Notes: generated by a model from the sequence alone, not told the origin. 64,000 bases of DNA from Euryodendron excelsum (GCA_033060915.1 CM065378.1:38328501-38392500); one strand, 5' to 3'; numbered from the stretch's first letter, positions 10,641-21,621 are shown. Numbers and translations are program-made.

Positions 10641-12006
10641 AACCCTATCTTGGTTAGTATGCTTCAAGGTTCCAACTCATGAATCCCTTTTAAATGATCT
10701 TCCAATTTTAAATCATGCTCATAACCCATTTTTCCAAAAACCCCATACTCTTCTGAGATTCCAAAAACCAACTCCATAACCATTTTTAAATACTCCTACA
10801 CTCTATTTTTAAAAATACTTTCAAGAACTCACAACCCTACAGCGTCCCTACCTTTCTCATGGTTAAGGATTTCAAGGAAAAATGATATATCAAGAACAAC
10901 CTCCAAGGTCGTCCATATTAGAATTCCAAAGTCCTAGGTGTTTTCAAAAACCATTTTCAAAAACCTTTTCAACATTCCAAAATCATACCTCCTAAGTTTT
11001 CAAACAAGACTTCAAGACATTTCAAAACTCCCTTGAGTTATCTCAAACCATTTCCAAAACTCCCTTGAGTTATTCTACATACATTTCAAAACCCTCGTTC
11101 AAAGGATTCAAAGCTCCATTTCAAAACACTCCACTACTCGATTTCAAATCAAAACTCCTAAGTTCTCTTTTTTCAAAGACCAAAATGTGTTTTCAAACTT
11201 TTTCAAAAACTTCAAAGTGTCTTCAAAACTTTTCAAAGGCCTAATGCGCCTATTTTCCATCGGGCTCTTGCCCGAACTATGATTGACCTGATTCTCACCA
11301 AATGAGATACATAGGCAACCTAAAATGGTGCGGTCATAATTTCTACTTCAACCCCAATCCCATTTTTAAAAATTTCTATCAATTCAAAGTCTCTATCCCA
11401 AACCCCTTCAAACTCCCATGTTTTCAAATTTCTTTCCAAAAACTTGCATCATGCATCCTTCTTCCAAAAAGTGATGACTAAACCCTTTTTTTCCAAACTT
11501 CTAAAGTAGATATTAAGTGGACAATGGTAACTAGTTATTCTAGTGAGTGAACAAAATGGTGATTAGACATGTAGGTACCGAAAGGATAGGGTAGGGTGAT
11601 GATCCTAGGATATCTTCCCTATACGTAACCAATCTCCGGACTATAGATTTTTGTTTTCAAAAGACCAAAATGGAGTTGTTTTTGAAAAGGGCTTAAATCT
11701 TTCCAAAGGTTGCCAAACAACCTATTTTCTTAAAAACCCTTTCTCGAGGGAATTTACAAAGTCTTTTCCAAAAACCATAAGTTTAATCTTCGGATTAACA
11801 CTTAGTTTTAGGTGCCCTAACTCACCTTAATCAAGTTAGGTGGCGACTTTTATTTTTCTACAAAGCCCTTAATCAAACCAATCTTCAATTTAAATCTAGT
11901 CGCACTTATCCTTCTAGGAGGATGAGTTCTAGTGACAGAGTTCCGTACTTTTTGTCTCCGAGCCGATAGGACATTGGACACCCGAAAATCGGGGCGCGAC
12001 AGGTTT

Positions 12007-13071
12007 TTTCTATGTGTGCAGCCTTGTTCCATCTCAAAAACACTCTCCTTTGTTTTTTTCTCTTTTTTGTTTTGGCTTTAATTGAAATTTGAGAGCATTC
12101 TTGTATCCATAGCCGAATATTAGAAGACCAAAATTTTTGACAACAACGATGAACAGTCCCACTGTCATCACCCGCGGGCGGCGACTCTAGCATTATTGAC
12201 TTAAACCTTCATCATAAATTGTTTGAAACCCTAAACCTTCATTCAAAATCACCACTAAAACCCTAAAATTCACTAATCCACTAGCACTATAAATAGGATT
12301 TCTTATTATCGTCATTCAACAACTCAAACAATCCCTAGTGTTGTTTTGATAATATCATAGAGTGCAAAAATAAAGAACAACAAAACAAGCGGTATATGAG
12401 AATTTTGGCCGACATTAACAAACTGTGCTATCAACTAGCAACAATACTGGTTTTTCCTCGTTTTCAAATCTTTATTTCTCTAGTCTCTATTTAAACCCTC
12501 ATTTTTTTACTCTCTAATTTTCAAGTCCTTCAACTAATTTGAGATCCTTCGACTGGTTCAACAACTTGGCCTTTGACTTCAATCTTAGCTCATGGACTTC
12601 ACTCTTTGCCATGGCAGTGATCGAATAATGCCACCAAGGCCGATCTTTGCCCTCTATACCTGAGAGGGTTTCATTTGTCTCTCTCTTTATATGTATAACC
12701 TTCTCTCTCAATTTTTGGGGACACGTTATCGAGGTTATTAAAGCGTAAGGATTGGAGAAGACTAGAGAAGTGGGATTGTCGGAGAGATATTTGAGAAAGG
12801 AAAGAAGGGAGAGACTGGTAATGGCTCGACTTGAGTCAATGTTAGCCGAATAAAGATAAGAGTACTCATTTTTAGCCACAAAGTTGTGGATACCATGAAG
12901 ACACGAGGCGTTCTCGTCGTTGTATGATGGGCGCAAGCCAGTCTGATCACCACTCTAAAAATTTTACTTTCTAAATCTACAAAGAGATTCCCTCTAATCC
13001 TTTGCTTTAATTACCTTCAATTTCCATTTCCAATGCCTTGATCACTTCGTGCAAGCTTTTCATTAAAGTGA
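12007..13071. other. Unclassified segment
   Basis: The right part (12900-12953) pairs as an inverted repeat with 6873-6935. A 140-codon minus-strand ORF at 12514-12936 has no recognisable domain and overlaps that inverted repeat, so it may be a gene fragment carried by a transposon or chance. Bases 12958-13080 resemble debris near 6480. Confidence 0.35.
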
Positions 13072-13080
13072 AAGATAATT

Positions 13081-13401
13081 AAGTCCTGATCTGACGAGAA
13101 CAAGTTCGCTGCGTGTTAGCGTGAGAACCACATATTTTGTGACCAAAAGGCAAATTTGGCGAAGCCATTTGAGGAAGATATTAGCTCAAGCATAGCCAAT
13201 TTTGATCGGGTAAATGATAGAAATGAGGGGAGAAAAATGGAGTGGTGGGTCCCAATATCTTTTTATCTTTCTATCTCTACCTTTCTTTTCACGTTTCTAT
13301 ATAGAGTCTCTATTTCTCTCTTGAGGCGTGCTAAGGATAGGCACAACTGTCTTTAGCAAAATTCTTCTCTCTTTTTCTTCACCTTTCTCTCATCAGTCAT
13401 C

Positions 13402-13437
<36 letters not shown>

Positions 13438-14268
13438 CCAAGTTTGGAGATCTTAAACTCCAAGGCCTCATGGCGAATGAAATCTTCATCGACGTCAATC
13501 TAAAAAAAAGAATTAAGGAAGCCAATAAGGTAGAGGCCAAGTACTCGGGCGGAAGTGAAATCTCCATTTTGGAGAGCGAATGAAGCTTCTTTAGGTTCAA
13601 GAGAAGCGAATGGAGCCTCTTCAAGTTCTTATTGACTTTTTTTCTCCAACAAACCTTTGATTATTCTCACAGTTTCGTCGATTTCAAAGACGACAGTGGT
13701 GATGATGTTACTAAGCTTTGCAGTGTCACCATTTCCCATCATTTTCTTTTTCTTTGTTTAAAGAGAAACAAGAAGAAAGTCTCCACACATAGTGTGTACG
13801 AATTATGAAAAATCTAGTTGGCCACCATTAACATTGTAAATATGTGATTGGTTGCCTGGGTTTTAATTTAGATAAATCTCAAAGGGTTAGTTTGAATGAA
13901 TGGAACTTGTTTTTAGGAGTCTATTTTAGTTGAAATGGTTTGCTGTTTGCTTCATGTGTTGCATTCACTTTTAATTTGATGAAGAAGACGGGACTACTGA
14001 AAATTGGAGAAAAATACAGGAAAAAATGGGCTGAAAGGACAATAGTCCCGCAAGGGTTTTTTTTTTGGTCTATTGAATAAAGCAAGCACAAGACTCGAGA
14101 CTTGTAAATTATCTTTTAGTCATTCGAAAGTTGCTGGCTTGGCTTGAGCGTAGACGGCTCAATCGAGTGTGACTTCACCCTTTATAAAAGTCACGAAATA
14201 TGTGGTTCAGCTGACACGCAACGTGCTCGTCGCATTACGACGAGATTGTTCTTGCCAGAACGGAACTC
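13081..14268. mobile_element. Non-autonomous Mutator-like element, copy 1
   Basis: AAGATAATT flanks the element on both sides (13072-13080 and 14269-14277), a 9-bp TSD typical of the Mutator superfamily. The ends are long imperfect terminal inverted repeats: GAGTCCYGWTCT..CGAGAAC, then GCGTGTYAGC and AACCACATATTTYGTGAC, with the right arm carrying a short extra insert. Inside are a (CT)16 run (13404-13435) and a 66-codon ORF (13156-13356) also open in copy 2. No transposase is encoded, so movement would need a helper in trans. Confidence 0.7.
13156..13356 (+). other. 66-codon ORF shared by both Mutator-like copies
   Basis: The ORF reads MAKPFEEDISSSIANFD then EWWVPISFYL and a hydrophobic stretch, ending in LLRRAKDRHNCL. 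The matching frame at 19380-19580 (TTG start) is also open with about a dozen or more amino-acid changes, many of the base changes being replacements. That looks neutral. I recognise no family and do not call it a gene. Confidence 0.2.
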
Positions 14269-14277
14269 AAGATAATT

Positions 14278-14733
14278 AATCATTTGTCCACAATGCCCTT
14301 ATTATAGAAGTCAAAAAAAAAAAAAAATTAAAACAAAGAACATAAAATATTTTTAGGCTTGAAGGCTTGGACTAGTAGGTGTGATAATTCGTTAAGGTTA
14401 TGTTCAGTTTGCATAATTCATACTGATTTAATTATTATATAAACAAAAAAAACTAACATAATTCTATCAAGATTTAAATAATTTCATAAAAATAATGTCT
14501 GGTTAATGCATAAGAAAACTCTAATTTCTTTAAATACTTAGAACGCTAGACTCTAGATATATCATTGTTTCAAAATTCATAATTCCAAGATCCAATTCTT
14601 ATTATGTGATTATTAACTAATGTTATCACTTATATATGGTGAATCGGTGATTAAATCAAAAAAATAATGCAAACCAAACACAATCTAAGAAAAACAATTT
14701 AACCTGGGCCTATCAGAATCAAATGGTTAAGAT
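14278..14733. repeat. Right flank of Mutator-like copy 1, duplicated at 20561-21030
   Basis: From the right TSD to GGTTAAG (about 14733) the sequence is nearly identical to 20561-21030, including a poly(A) run, GGCTTGAAGGCTTGGACTAG and CTGGGCCTATCAGAATC. Because the 9-bp TSD belongs to this locus, this copy is probably the source and the 19305-21030 copy the derivative. Confidence 0.8.
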
Positions 14734-16036
14734 GCACCCTAAAAGCTTTTTTAACCCAACATTTATCCTACAATGGCAAACACTTTAACCATTCTCCATT
14801 TTCCCGCAGCTTCTCTACCATCTCATCAATTGTCACCTTTTTTCTCACCCTAGACTTTCCTTGGGATTTGGCAATCTCCAATTGCCAAATAATTAGAAAT
14901 TTTCAGTTGCATAAAATAAATGATAAATAGCTTTAAAAAAAAAATTAATGCTATATACGATTTATTTTTTAATTATGTTTCTCACTCTTAGATACAAAGT
15001 TATAAGATCTACGTTAATAAATTCATGTGAGACTCAAGAAAAGAAAAAATAAATAAAATAGAGAAAAAAAAAATACTAACTCTCTCTCTCTCTCCACTTT
15101 CTTTACAAAATCAAAAAAAATAACTTTATTCATTTTCTCTCATCCTTCTATTTTCTTTCAATCCCTTCCCTACTCTTTAAACAAAATGTAAAAGTAGCCA
15201 TAGATTAAGGGAACGACACCTTGGCATAAAATGTGACCTTACACATTATAAACACTCGCTCACCAACATGGAAGCCCCACTTGACCTGCATATAATCCAC
15301 ATGTACTCACTCATGATAGCCAACGAGAAAGGTGTTAGTGGGAGTATATATCTTTTTCAGATAACGCTAAGTGCATAAGAGACTATTGGTTAAGTGTTGC
15401 TTAATTGATGCTACATCAGTTTGAGTTTATCAATAATAGGTGAGTTAGGACTAACGTGGAGTCGATGAGACAACTTAGATAGACTCGGATTGATGTGGCG
15501 TTGCCTTTTTCATCTTTTCCTCTAATGTTTGTCTATTCTAAAATAGTAAATTGTCCAAAGGGGTAAATTATATTTTTCGATTCTCCTCATAATTTTTTGT
15601 GAAGTATCTTCGTTATTTTTTTACTTGATCTGTTAGGATGGATTTTTTTGGTCAAGTTCAAATGACAAGGTCGTTTAATTTCCGTAATTACCCCTTGTTA
15701 AGAATAGAAAATTAGCTATAAGTGAACACATTTAGCAATTGGCATTTTAACTTCAAAACTTCATCACAACTCATTTTACATCGACGGTTGTGATCAGGAC
15801 TTACAGTCTACAGTTGGGTGTATGGGAACATGTAATTTGTGTGTGTATATATGTAAGTAGTCAATGTAGTGTGCAAGAATTAAAGCCCAAAATCTAAAAG
15901 CTTATCCGCTAGTTAATATTCAATTTTTTTAGGGAGTATGTATCAGTTGCTCGATCTCCGCCGTCAATTTGTTCTAACATTGAACTCCGGGCCCTGCTAT
16001 CCCCACCAAATCTCACTTCTCTCTATCTCTCCGATC
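14734..16036. other. Intergenic region upstream of the GT14 gene
   Basis: AT-rich with a short CT run at about 15080-15100 and no ORF of interest. The proximal promoter of the gene at 16078 should lie at its right end; a TATATATG string at 15845-15852 is more than 180 bp upstream of the CT-rich leader and cannot be assigned. Confidence 0.4.
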
Positions 16037-16058
16037 CCTCTCTCTCTCTCTCTCTCTC
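16037..16058 (+). repeat. (CT)n run in the 5' leader of the GT14 gene
   Basis: Eleven CT units lie 20 bp before the ATG at 16078. CT/GA runs in the core promoter or 5'UTR are common in plant genes. Confidence 0.7.
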
Positions 16059-16077
16059 TAGTTGAATAGAAGAAACC

Positions 16078-17349
16078 ATGCTGTCCCCAAATCCGCTGTC
16101 CCTCTTTTGTGCTCTCCTCCTTTGCTTGCCCCTTGCAATCGTTTTCACCATCATTACACCACCCAGCACCACTGCAAACGGCGGCGATGCCACGATCCCC
16201 ACCATCCTCATCACCACCACTAACAGAAGTAGTGTGAATTCGGTGCCCACCGCCACGACTAACCGCGGCACCACCACTGTCCCAACCCCCATCACCACCA
16301 GTACTAACAGAAGTATTGTCAACCCAGTATCCACATTCAGACCCACGATCAAAAACCGAGAAAAGAGCAAGAACATCACTACCACTTCACCACCACCAAA
16401 TCCACCGTCCCCGGCGGACGACGATGATGAACCACTTTTCCGACGAGCCGCCCGGGTCAACCCAAACCCATCACCGGCGAGAAAACTAGCCTTCATGTTC
16501 CTAACCAACACACCACTCCCTTTTGCGCCACTTTGGGAAATCTACTTCAACCAAACCCCCACAAAGCTATACAACATATACATACACGCTGACCCGAGTT
16601 TCCCATACGACCCGCCGTTCACCGGCGCTTTCGAGAACCGGGTCATACCCGGTTCCAAGCCCACTCGGCGCTACTCCCCCACTCTCATTTCGGCGGCGCG
16701 TCGGTTGCTCTCCCACGCGCTTCTTCACGACCCGTCAAATTCCATGTTTGCCCTTCTCTCCCCCTCCTGTATCCCTCTCCACTCCTTCAATTACACCTAC
16801 AAAACCCTCGTTCGGTCAAGGAAGAGCTTCATCGAGATCCTCAAAAACGAGAGCGGCGCGTACGACCGATGGGCGGTGCGTGGAGAACACGCGATGCTGC
16901 CGGAGTTGCCGTTTGAGGATTTCAGAATTGGGTCCCAGTTCTTCGTCTTGACACGTAAGCACGCGAGGATAGTTGTCAGTGACAGGAGGCTATGGACAAA
17001 GTTCAAGCTACCGTGTCTGAAGAAGTACACGTGTTACCCTGAGGAGCATTACTTCCCTACGCTCATCAGCATGAAGGACCCACGTGGATGCGTGCCTGCA
17101 TCCCTTACCCACATAGACTGGAGGGGCCGCCACGACGGACACCCTCGCACTTACAGGGCTTCTCAGGTGCGGCCCAAGTTGATCTTGGCCTTCAGAAAAC
17201 ACAGGCCTAGATACGGCGATGATGGAATTAACGGTTCTGATTCGACTGTGACCAAGCGACATGACCCGTTTTTGTTTGCTAGAAAGTTCTCCCCGGACTC
17301 GATCCAGCCGTTGCTGAGAATAGCAAGTACCGTCATCTTCAAAGATTAG
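16078..17349 (+). CDS. GT14 (DUF266/Branch) glycosyltransferase, BC10-like
   Basis: An intact 423-codon single exon. Residues about 8-27 form one hydrophobic segment, as in a type II Golgi membrane protein. Residues 28-120 are a Ser/Thr/Pro/Asn-rich stem, and about 136-360 are the Branch domain. Signatures include KLAFMFLTNTPLPFAPLWE (136-154), YIHADPS (168-174), FALLSPSCIPLHSFNYTY (224-241), YDRWAVRGEHAMLPELP (262-278), FRIGSQFFVLTRKHA (282-296), CYPEEHYFPTL (319-329) and LTHIDWRG (343-350). These mark plant relatives of core-2/I-branching N-acetylglucosaminyltransferases such as rice BC10; members act in the Golgi and affect cell-wall or glycoprotein glycans, with substrates mostly unknown. 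Length fits the family. The codons are GC-richer than the surroundings, and the alternate-frame ORFs are shadows. The stem holds a small internal duplication (TNRS.VN.V.T). Confidence 0.93.
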   Translation: MLSPNPLSLFCALLLCLPLAIVFTIITPPSTTANGGDATIPTILITTTNRSSVNSVPTATTNRGTTTVPTPITTSTNRSIVNPVSTFRPTIKNREKSKNITTTSPPPNPPSPADDDDEPLFRRAARVNPNPSPARKLAFMFLTNTPLPFAPLWEIYFNQTPTKLYNIYIHADPSFPYDPPFTGAFENRVIPGSKPTRRYSPTLISAARRLLSHALLHDPSNSMFALLSPSCIPLHSFNYTYKTLVRSRKSFIEILKNESGAYDRWAVRGEHAMLPELPFEDFRIGSQFFVLTRKHARIVVSDRRLWTKFKLPCLKKYTCYPEEHYFPTLISMKDPRGCVPASLTHIDWRGRHDGHPRTYRASQVRPKLILAFRKHRPRYGDDGINGSDSTVTKRHDPFLFARKFSPDSIQPLLRIASTVIFKD

Positions 17350-17394
17350 GATGGCAGCTTTGTAAAAATTTCAACTTTTTTGATTTTTATAAGG

Positions 17395-17400
17395 AATAAA
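17395..17400 (+). terminator. Possible polyadenylation signal of the GT14 gene
   Basis: AATAAA lies 46 bp after the stop codon, in a T-rich context. Plant signals are loose, so this is only a candidate. Confidence 0.4.
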
Positions 17401-19264
17401 TTGTCAAGAAAGGCGGGACAAACCCGTGCTTTTTTGGTTTTTTATATAAGTTTATTACGCTTTACGCCGCATCAATTGGGCATAAGTTATTCGAAAATCA
17501 AATTGAGCTTGATCGGTTCTCAATGCGTGGACCTAGAAGGCTAGAATTGAACTGAATCAATCCAACGTGAGAAAATTCATGTTGATTCGGATTTATTACA
17601 CGGGTCTAATTATGTTTATAAGATTTGACTTTTTCATTAACAAAAGTTTTGATATTGTAATAGTAAATGATAATGACTTACTATACAATAAGACATGTTA
17701 ATTAATTATGCAATTTATAAAATTTTGTAAAAAGAACCAATGGGAGGTTGTTTTTGGAGTTGGTTCGGATTACTCAATCACCAACTCAAAAATCAAATAG
17801 CTTCTGTCACTTCAGTGATTTTTGGATTCAAATGCAAGTCAAACATTTACTAGACAGGTTGTGTTGGTTTGGCTCGATTCGTGGTTTATGTGCGTCCTTA
17901 CGTAGTTGATGATGTTTATATCGATTTAATCTATCATTGGATAGACATCCCAATTATAGATGATAAAATAATTCGATATCTTTAGTTTTCGATTTAGCTC
18001 GATTCGTGGTTTATGTGCGTCTTTACGTAGTTGATGATGTTCATATCGATCTAATCTATCATTGGATAGACATCTCAATTAGAGATGATAAAATAATTCG
18101 ATATCTTGAGTTTTCGGGTCTGCCCGTTTCTATTGATATAGGTATCGGACGATACTAACCAGGACATGTTTGAAAACAAAGTATAAAAACCCGTCTAATT
18201 CGAACCCATCCCGTTTATAAATATATATTTATATTATATGTATATATTTTATTAAAATATAGTACTTGTAATTTTTTTCTTTTTTTTTTTAATTTTATCT
18301 ATTGTTTTATCCATAATGCGTTTGAAGAAAAACACTAAGATAAAGAGGGGGGTGTTTGAGAAGGGGTAAGTGGAGCGAGCTGGGTTTGGGGAAAAGGGTG
18401 ACCATGTCAGGGTGGGGATGGGATAGAAATTCCTCTAACCCAAACTCACCCGTTGTTATCCCTAATCCCAACAATAACACCTAGATAATTAACTATATAG
18501 TTATTAGAGAATGAACCCCATAATTCTCTCTAATCGCAACATGCTCTCCATAACGGGAGAACCCCTCAGGGCCTCAACCTTTGGTACAGCCAAATTTTGA
18601 ACACTTTATCCGTTGTATAGAGCCCTATTAAGAAGTATAAAATGCTCCAGTAGGATATTCACAAACAGAAAAGGATTGCAATTAGTTTCATAATGATTGA
18701 GAAATATTGATTCATCCCTAGAACCAAGGAATCCCTTAGATATGATCTAAATTCTTGTTCATAAAAAATATTCCATGAAAAAAGATATTTATAAAATTAG
18801 GAATTTGAAACAAAATCCAACAACTTTATGAAATATAATAGAGTATTTTCTACAAACCTTTTATTCGTAAATTAAATGGATAATGAAAGTGTTTCATTTA
18901 TTCATTTTTATGTTTTCCTTTAATTTACTTTTCCTAAGAAGCATGTTTCTTGTATGACATTCCCTTCATATTTGAATAGGCCAGTATTTTTTCTTTTTTC
19001 TTTTTGTAAATTGAATGGGAACTTCTCGTTTTTTATGTTTTCAAAAAACAAAAAAATACCATAATTTTTGTATGAAAATAGTTTTAGAAACTCAAAAAAA
19101 TATCTTTTAGTTTACCATTCACACAGTCTCGACGAAAAAGTTTTCAAAACTAGTTTGTCAAACACAATTTCGAAAAATTTTAAAAATTAAAAGAAAAGGA
19201 AGCTGTAACAAACCCATGAAGGAGAACCACTATTGGGCTTTTGCCAAGATTGAAAGAGTTCATG
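17401..19264. other. Intergenic; dispersed repeat at 18184-18470
   Basis: No gene seen. It includes the 125-bp tandem duplication at 17872-18117 and, at 18184-18470, the second copy of the repeat found at 5037-5330. The remainder is AT-rich (18600-19200). Confidence 0.5.
17872..18117. repeat. 125-bp tandem duplication
   Basis: GCTCGATTCGTGGTTTATGT starts at 17872 and again at 17997. The units match through GATAAAATAATTCGATATCT with only a few substitutions. I see no inverted-repeat ends or coding content. Confidence 0.9.
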
Positions 19265-19304
19265 GGGAAGATGATGGGTCAAGGGAAGGGACACCACTCT
19301 AAAG
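19265..19304. repeat. Left 40-bp direct repeat bordering the inserted block
   Basis: GGGAAGATGATGGGTCAAGG and the next 20 bases match 21032-21070 with one gap and two mismatches. The two copies border the 19305-21030 block exactly. Confidence 0.9.
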
Positions 19305-19622
19305 GAGTCCCGATCTCACGAGAACAAGCTCATTACGTGTTAGCGTAAGAACCACATATTTCGTGGCCAAAAGACAAATTTGGTGAAGCCATTTGAGGAA
19401 ACTATCAGCTCAAGCATAGCCAATTTTGATCAGGTAAACGATAGAAACGAGGGGAGAAAAATAGAATGGTGGGTCCCAATATATTTTCATCTTTCTCTCT
19501 CTACCTCTTTTTTCATGTTTTTATATAGAACCTCTATTTCTCTGTTGAGGCGTGCTAAGGACAGACGCAACTGTCTTTAGCAAAATCCTTCTTTCCTTTT
19601 TTTCACTTTTCTTTCAGTCATC

Positions 19623-19682
<60 letters not shown>

Positions 19683-21030
19683 CCGAGTTTGGAGATCAGA
19701 AACTCCAAGGCCTCACGGTAAATGAAATTTTCATTGACGTTAATCTAACAATAGGAATTGAGGAAGCTGATAAGGTAGAAGCCAAGTACTTGAGACAAGG
19801 TAAAATCTCCCTTCTAGAAAGCGAATGAAGCTTTTTTTGGTTCAAGAGAAGCGAATGGAGCCTCTTCAAATTCTTATTGACTTCTTTTCTCCAACAAACC
19901 TCTGATTCTTCTCACAATTTCTTCGAATTCAAAGACGACGGTGGTGATGATGTTACTAAAGCAGATTTTGAAACTTCTGTTATGTCACCATTTCCCATCA
20001 TTTTCTTTTCTTTGTTTAAGGAGCAATAAGAAGAAAGTCTCCACACACACTGTGTGCGAACTTTGGAAAATCTAGTTGGCCACCATTAACATTATAAATA
20101 TGTGATTAGTTGCTTGAGTTTTAATTTGGATAAATCTCAACGGGTTGATTTGAAACGAATGAAACTTGTTTTGTTTTTACGAGTCTATATTAGTTGAAAT
20201 GGTTGGTTGTTTGCCCATGTGCTGCATTCACTTTTAATTTGATGAAGACGAGAGGACTATTGACAAGTGGAGAAAAGTATGGAAATGGCTGAAAGGACAA
20301 TAGTCCTCCAAGGGTTTTTTTGTTTTTTGTTTTTTGTTTTTTTTTTTTACCCCTATTTAATAAGGCAAGCAAAAGACTTGAGACTTGTAAATTATCTTCT
20401 AGTCATTCAAAAGTTGCTGGCTTGGCTTAACCGTAGACGGCTCAATCAAATATGACTTCACTCTTTATAAAAGTCACGAAATATATGGTTCAATTGACAT
20501 GCAGCGAGCTCGTCGCATTACGACGAGATCGTTCTCGCCTGAACAGGACTCAAGATAATTAATCATTTGTCCACAATGCCCTTATTATAGAAGTAAAAAA
20601 AAAAAAAAATTAAAACAAAGAACATAAAATATTTTTAGGCTTGAAGGCTTGGACTAGTAGGTGTGATAATTGGTTAAGGTTATGTTCAGTTTGCATAATT
20701 CATACTGATTTAATTATTATATAAACAAAAAAAAAAAAAAAACTAACATAATTCTATCAAGATTTAAATAATTTCATAAAAATAATGTCTGGTTAATGCA
20801 TAAGAAAAATCTAATTTCTTTAAATACTTAGAACGCTAGACTCTAGATATATCATTGTTTCAAAATTCATAATTCCAAGATCCAATTCTTATTTAAGTGA
20901 TTATTAACTAGAACCTAATGTTATCACTTATATATGGTGATGAATCGGTGATTAAATCAACAGAATAATGCAAACCAAACACAATTTAAGAAGAACAATT
21001 TGACCTGGGCCTATCAGAATCAAATGGTTA
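19305..21030. mobile_element. Mutator-like copy 2 plus flank, aberrant insertion
   Basis: The element part runs 19305-20551: GAGTCCCG TIR start, (CT)28 at 19625-19680, and right TIR ending GGACTC. It is followed by AAGATAATT and about 470 bp copied from the right flank of copy 1. The left edge is exactly the TIR tip, while the right edge (GGTTA) has no TIR. No 9-bp TSD is present; instead a 40-bp target repeat flanks the block. This suggests copying of a chromosomal segment during break repair, or one-ended transposition, rather than a normal jump. Confidence 0.8.
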
Positions 21031-21031
21031 A

Positions 21032-21070
21032 GGGAAGATGATGGTCAAGGGAAGGGACATCACTATAAAG
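21032..21070. repeat. Right copy of the 40-bp direct repeat
   Basis: Partner of 19265-19304, lacking one G of the GGG and with C-to-T and C-to-A changes. Target DNA continues rightward into the LINE insertion site. Confidence 0.9.
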
Positions 21071-21103
21071 CAGATAGTGGAGTTGTTAAACTGGTTTCCA
21101 ACC

Positions 21104-21605
21104 AGTTTATTTAGGAGCAGAACAAGGCGGCTTTTGCTGTTGTTATCCAAGATAGCAAGGGAGCAATTGTTGACATCAACCATGGTCGTGCTAGAGTCTC
21201 TTTGGCCTTAGCTGCCGAAGCTTGGGCCATCAGAGTTGCTGCCCATATGGCTGCAGCTATGAGTGTAGAGAAGGCAGTGTTTGAAAGCGACTCTGCATCC
21301 CTCGTTCACCTCCTCTCAAGCCCGAACTCTATCTGTAATTGGGAAGTCTTGCCTTTCATCAAGGATGTTCTGCTATGGTCTATTGGTCAGAGTTGGTCTT
21401 TTTCGTGGTGTCGACGGCAAACAAATGGTGCAGCTTATTTGCTAGCCACGAAGACAATCAAGAATCTTATCCCGCCTTGCACCCCTTGGTCCTTGTTGTC
21501 GGAGGATGTGATGAAGGTGGTGGAAGCTAAAGCTCCTAGGTGCTCTTAATTTCTCTTTCTTCTTGCCTTTTGCTGTATTACAGTTGACAAAAAAAAAAAA
21601 AAAAA
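21104..21605 (+). mobile_element. 5'-truncated LINE insertion
   Basis: A target duplication of up to 16 bp (AAACTGGTTTCCAACC) lies at 21088-21103 and 21606-21621. Immediately before the right copy is a run of about 20 A. Between them is only the C-terminal RNase H part of a LINE and a short 3'UTR (GTATTACAGTTGAC). Poly(A), a long variable TSD and 5' truncation are the classic result of target-primed reverse transcription. Confidence 0.92.
21121..21549 (+). pseudogene. LINE RNase H domain fragment (RVT_3 type)
   Basis: The frame is open from 21121 to a stop at 21547-21549. It reads NKAAFAVVIQDSKGAIVD, then LALAAEAWAIRVAAHMAAAM, VFESDSASLVHLL and SWSFSWCRRQTNGAAYLLA. This is the ribonuclease H-like fold of plant L1-type LINEs. 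The acidic AEAWA Glu and ESDS Asp are present; the final Asp of the usual N.AD.LA motif is replaced (NGAAYLLA). A TAG at 21112 lies in frame upstream and there is no ATG. The fragment ends with the LINE, so a host gene is unlikely. Confidence 0.85.
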
Positions 21606-21621
21606 AAACTGGTTTCCAACC

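Larger units (their letters stand above)
7146..12001 (+). mobile_element. Solo LTR A, Ogre/Tat-like family (4856 bp)
   Basis: It begins TGTAAGCACCCTATTTTTGC and ends GGGGCGCGACA. GGTTT lies directly before (7141-7145) and directly after (12002-12006), a perfect 5-bp TSD, and no PBS follows. That is the signature of a solo LTR left by LTR-LTR recombination. The same LTR occurs at 33829-38624, 42374-46703 and 52643-57378; the family is identified from the complete element there. Inside are repeat arrays, hairpins and a TATA box, listed separately. No ORF has coding character. Confidence 0.93.

Noticed and set aside
12210..12290. CCCTAAA-like words suggesting interstitial telomere sequence
   Set aside because: Only scattered single words, no tandem run.
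12514..12936. 140-codon minus-strand ORF as a gene
   Set aside because: No recognisable domain, and it overlaps an inverted repeat arm; kept only as part of an unclassified segment.
16023..16511. 162-codon minus-strand ORF over the GT14 gene
   Set aside because: Shadow of the real gene; low-complexity Val/Gly/Leu-rich product with no domain. The same applies to 16523-16951, 16797-17030 and 17008-17262.
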